A stretch of DNA of 60,203 nt from positions 1 to 60,203 of the forward strand of contig CAIMMQ010000122.1 in NCBI GenBank assembly GCA_903842675.1, read 5' to 3'. A model generated the notes under the pieces. That model had not been told where the DNA came from. It saw only the letters and a program-made list of their open reading frames with translations, and ran no database searches. Shown here piece after piece: positions 59,012 through 60,203 of this stretch. How positions within the stretch are numbered: the stretch's first letter is position 1; every line of letters begins with the position of its first letter. The translations under genes were made by a program, and so were the position numbers. The DNA comes from an uncultured Actinomycetes bacterium (lineage in GTDB: Bacteria > Actinomycetota > Actinomycetes > Nanopelagicales > Nanopelagicaceae).

Positions 59012-59770
59012 TCAGCCTACCGAATTCACTTGGGTGATTTCCCGTAATTTGGCTTGCCATAGCGAACTCGTCTCATCAACCTTGAGCGCTCGTCCCGCCA
59101 GAGATGAAATCGGTTGTGCCAATCGCAAACTAGAGAGCACGAACCCGTGTGATATTTGCTCAACATCTTTCGCATACATAATTTTTTCACCCGCTAATCC
59201 TGCGCCAAGTGCGACGCCTCTAATAATCCCAGGCAAAAGACCGCTAGCCAATGCTGGAGTTACCCATTCGCCATTAGCAAAAAATATGAAATTTGAAACT
59301 GCTCCCTCGGTAAGTTCGCCGGAAGCATTTTCAATCAGCACCTCATCGAAACCCCGACTAGCTGCCTTTGCCAAAAGATCAAGATTTATGTCATATGGGT
59401 AAGTCTTATAAATAACTCGTCCACTCGCTAAATCTGTTCGCAAGAGTTCTATTTGGGCATAGTTGGTCGGTGCTTGGTAAGGGTCATGGATCGCAACAAA
59501 TTTTTCACCAAACATCAGGCGAAGGCGTCCTACATCGAATGGTGAGTCCTTGGCCGTAATTTCAATTGCTCTGCGAATCTCCGATTCTGTAGGCAATACC
59601 TTGCCCAAAGCACTTGCGCTCAAATTGGCTCGGAGAATATGTTCTTGTACAAACATAGCAACGCCATTTTCGGTGCGCAGAGTTTCAAAAATTCCTGAAC
59701 CACTCACCCAACCTGAATCAGAAATAGATTCATCTCGTGAGATCAGTTCGCCATCTCGCCACATTTTCAC
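59012..59770 (-). CDS. pabC: Aminotransferase class IV, likely 4-amino-4-deoxychorismate lyase
   Basis: Releases p-aminobenzoate from aminodeoxychorismate for folate synthesis. The 252-aa PLP enzyme has [17 protein letters not shown], a probable PLP lysine in VIYKTYPYD, and the class IV signature [20 protein letters not shown]. Adjacent pabB with a GTGA overlap supports PabC rather than a branched-chain or D-amino acid aminotransferase. Confidence 0.88.
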   Translation of the reverse strand: MKMWRDGELISRDESISDSGWVSGSGIFETLRTENGVAMFVQEHILRANLSASALGKVLPTESEIRRAIEITAKDSPFDVGRLRLMFGEKFVAIHDPYQAPTNYAQIELLRTDLASGRVIYKTYPYDINLDLLAKAASRGFDEVLIENASGELTEGAVSNFIFFANGEWVTPALASGLLPGIIRGVALGAGLAGEKIMYAKDVEQISHGFVLSSLRLAQPISSLAGRALKVDETSSLWQAKLREITQVNSVG

Positions 59771-60203
59771 GTGCGCTCACCACCAGAAATTTTTAGCAAT
59801 CTTTCAGCTTTCAATTCCGTCTCTTCCCATTCACCGCTGGGATCGCTATCCCAGGTAATCCCCGCGCCAGCTCCGAAATGCAGCGAATTATCCTGATGCC
59901 AAAATATTCGAATCGCTACACTCAAAAGCGCCCGATCCCCTTCGATCCATCCTAGTAACCCGCAATATGGGCCACGCGCGAGCTGCTCTTGTTCTTCAAT
60001 TATTTGAACTGCGGAATATTTTGGTGTTCCACTGATTGAACCTGCTGGGCTAAGTTCGGAAAAGATTTCAGTCCATGAAATTGCGTTGCGTAATTGACCA
60101 TAGACATCGGACACTAGATGCTCAAGGCCTGGATGTAATTCATGGCGCAGCAGTTCACCAGCCTTTACCGAGCCAGGTTCACTAATTCGCCCAAAGTCAT
60201 TAC
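59767..60203 (-). CDS. pabB: Aminodeoxychorismate synthase component I, 5' end outside window
   Basis: The frame is open to the window edge, so the N-terminal part is missing. The last 145 residues show the chorismate-binding enzyme signature: DFGRISEPGSVKAGELLRHE, HLVSDVYGQL, ELSPAGSISGTPKYSAVQII and EEQEQLARGPYCGLLGWI. PabB with its neighbour pabC turns chorismate into p-aminobenzoate. Anthranilate synthase TrpE is the alternative, but the pabC neighbour argues for PabB. Confidence 0.88.
   Translation of the reverse strand, partial: NDFGRISEPGSVKAGELLRHELHPGLEHLVSDVYGQLRNAISWTEIFSELSPAGSISGTPKYSAVQIIEEQEQLARGPYCGLLGWIEGDRALLSVAIRIFWHQDNSLHFGAGAGITWDSDPSGEWEETELKAERLLKISGGERT

Noticed and set aside
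1-60203. tRNA genes, rRNA genes, CRISPR arrays, IS elements, prophage, replication origin
   Set aside because: I saw no cloverleaf-like gene, no spaced repeat array, no transposase or integrase, and the two DnaA boxes are isolated.

Overview
The window reads as a chromosomal core segment of a streamlined, fairly low-GC actinobacterium (GC in the mid-40s by eye, not computed). It has about 57 genes, almost no spacer DNA, many 1-8 bp overlaps of the ATGA, GTGA or TAATG kind, and no tRNA, IS element, phage, CRISPR or intact transport operon. The actinobacterial assignment rests on gene order and marker genes: the pyrR-bldD-nusB-efp-aro block, the IHF-like/gmk/rpoZ/coaBC/metK/priA block, the alaS-ruvX-mltG-aroE block, the ruvCAB-secDF-rel block and the thrS-HIT-pgsA-PatA-PimA block all follow the order known from Streptomyces and Mycobacterium. 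The freshwater acI group (Nanopelagicales: Planktophila, Nanopelagicus) would fit the base composition and compactness, but this is inference.

Layout. Bases 1-4363 hold a partial YczE-type membrane protein, ung, an ABC ATPase, plus-strand serB, and hisG/hisE. Bases 4378-13411 (minus strand) run rpe, rsmB, fmt, def, priA, metK, coaBC, rpoZ and a gmk gene that carries an actinobacterial IHF-like domain at its N-terminus. Bases 13434-23110 are a complete pyrimidine operon (pyrR-pyrB-pyrC-carA-carB-pyrK-pyrD-pyrF) with a PyrR-binding RNA element just before pyrR. A BldD-like regulator lies divergently at 23255. Bases 23763-28044 hold nusB, efp and aroQ-aroB-aroK-aroC. Bases 28158-33968 hold a small prepilin peptidase, aroE, mltG, ruvX, alaS and a DUF948 protein. 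Bases 34024-36932 hold an unusual FtsH-like AAA metalloprotease and a lipoprotein, translationally coupled. Then come aspS, hisS and a metallo-beta-lactamase-fold hydrolase, a plus-strand DUF349 protein, rel, secF, secD, ruvB, ruvA, ruvC, yebC, pdxT and pdxS. From 51693 there are a DUF3048 lipoprotein, a LemA-like protein and a phosphatidylinositol-mannoside cluster (PimA, PatA-like, PgsA1-like), with an orphan degenerate EF-G GTPase-domain gene on the plus strand. HIT, thrS, pabC and the 3' part of pabB close the window.

Functionally this is housekeeping: UMP synthesis, the shikimate pathway to chorismate and on to p-aminobenzoate, vitamin B6 synthesis, translation (four aminoacyl-tRNA synthetases, EF-P, Def/Fmt), Holliday-junction processing, protein export, stringent response and inositol phospholipids. 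The items most worth a second look are the IHF-Gmk fusion, the 4-TM FtsH-like protease with its lipoprotein partner, the P-loop-less EF-G domain gene, the BldD homologue that keeps a c-di-GMP-type signature, the PyrR RNA site, and several short repeats or palindromes in the few real intergenic gaps.
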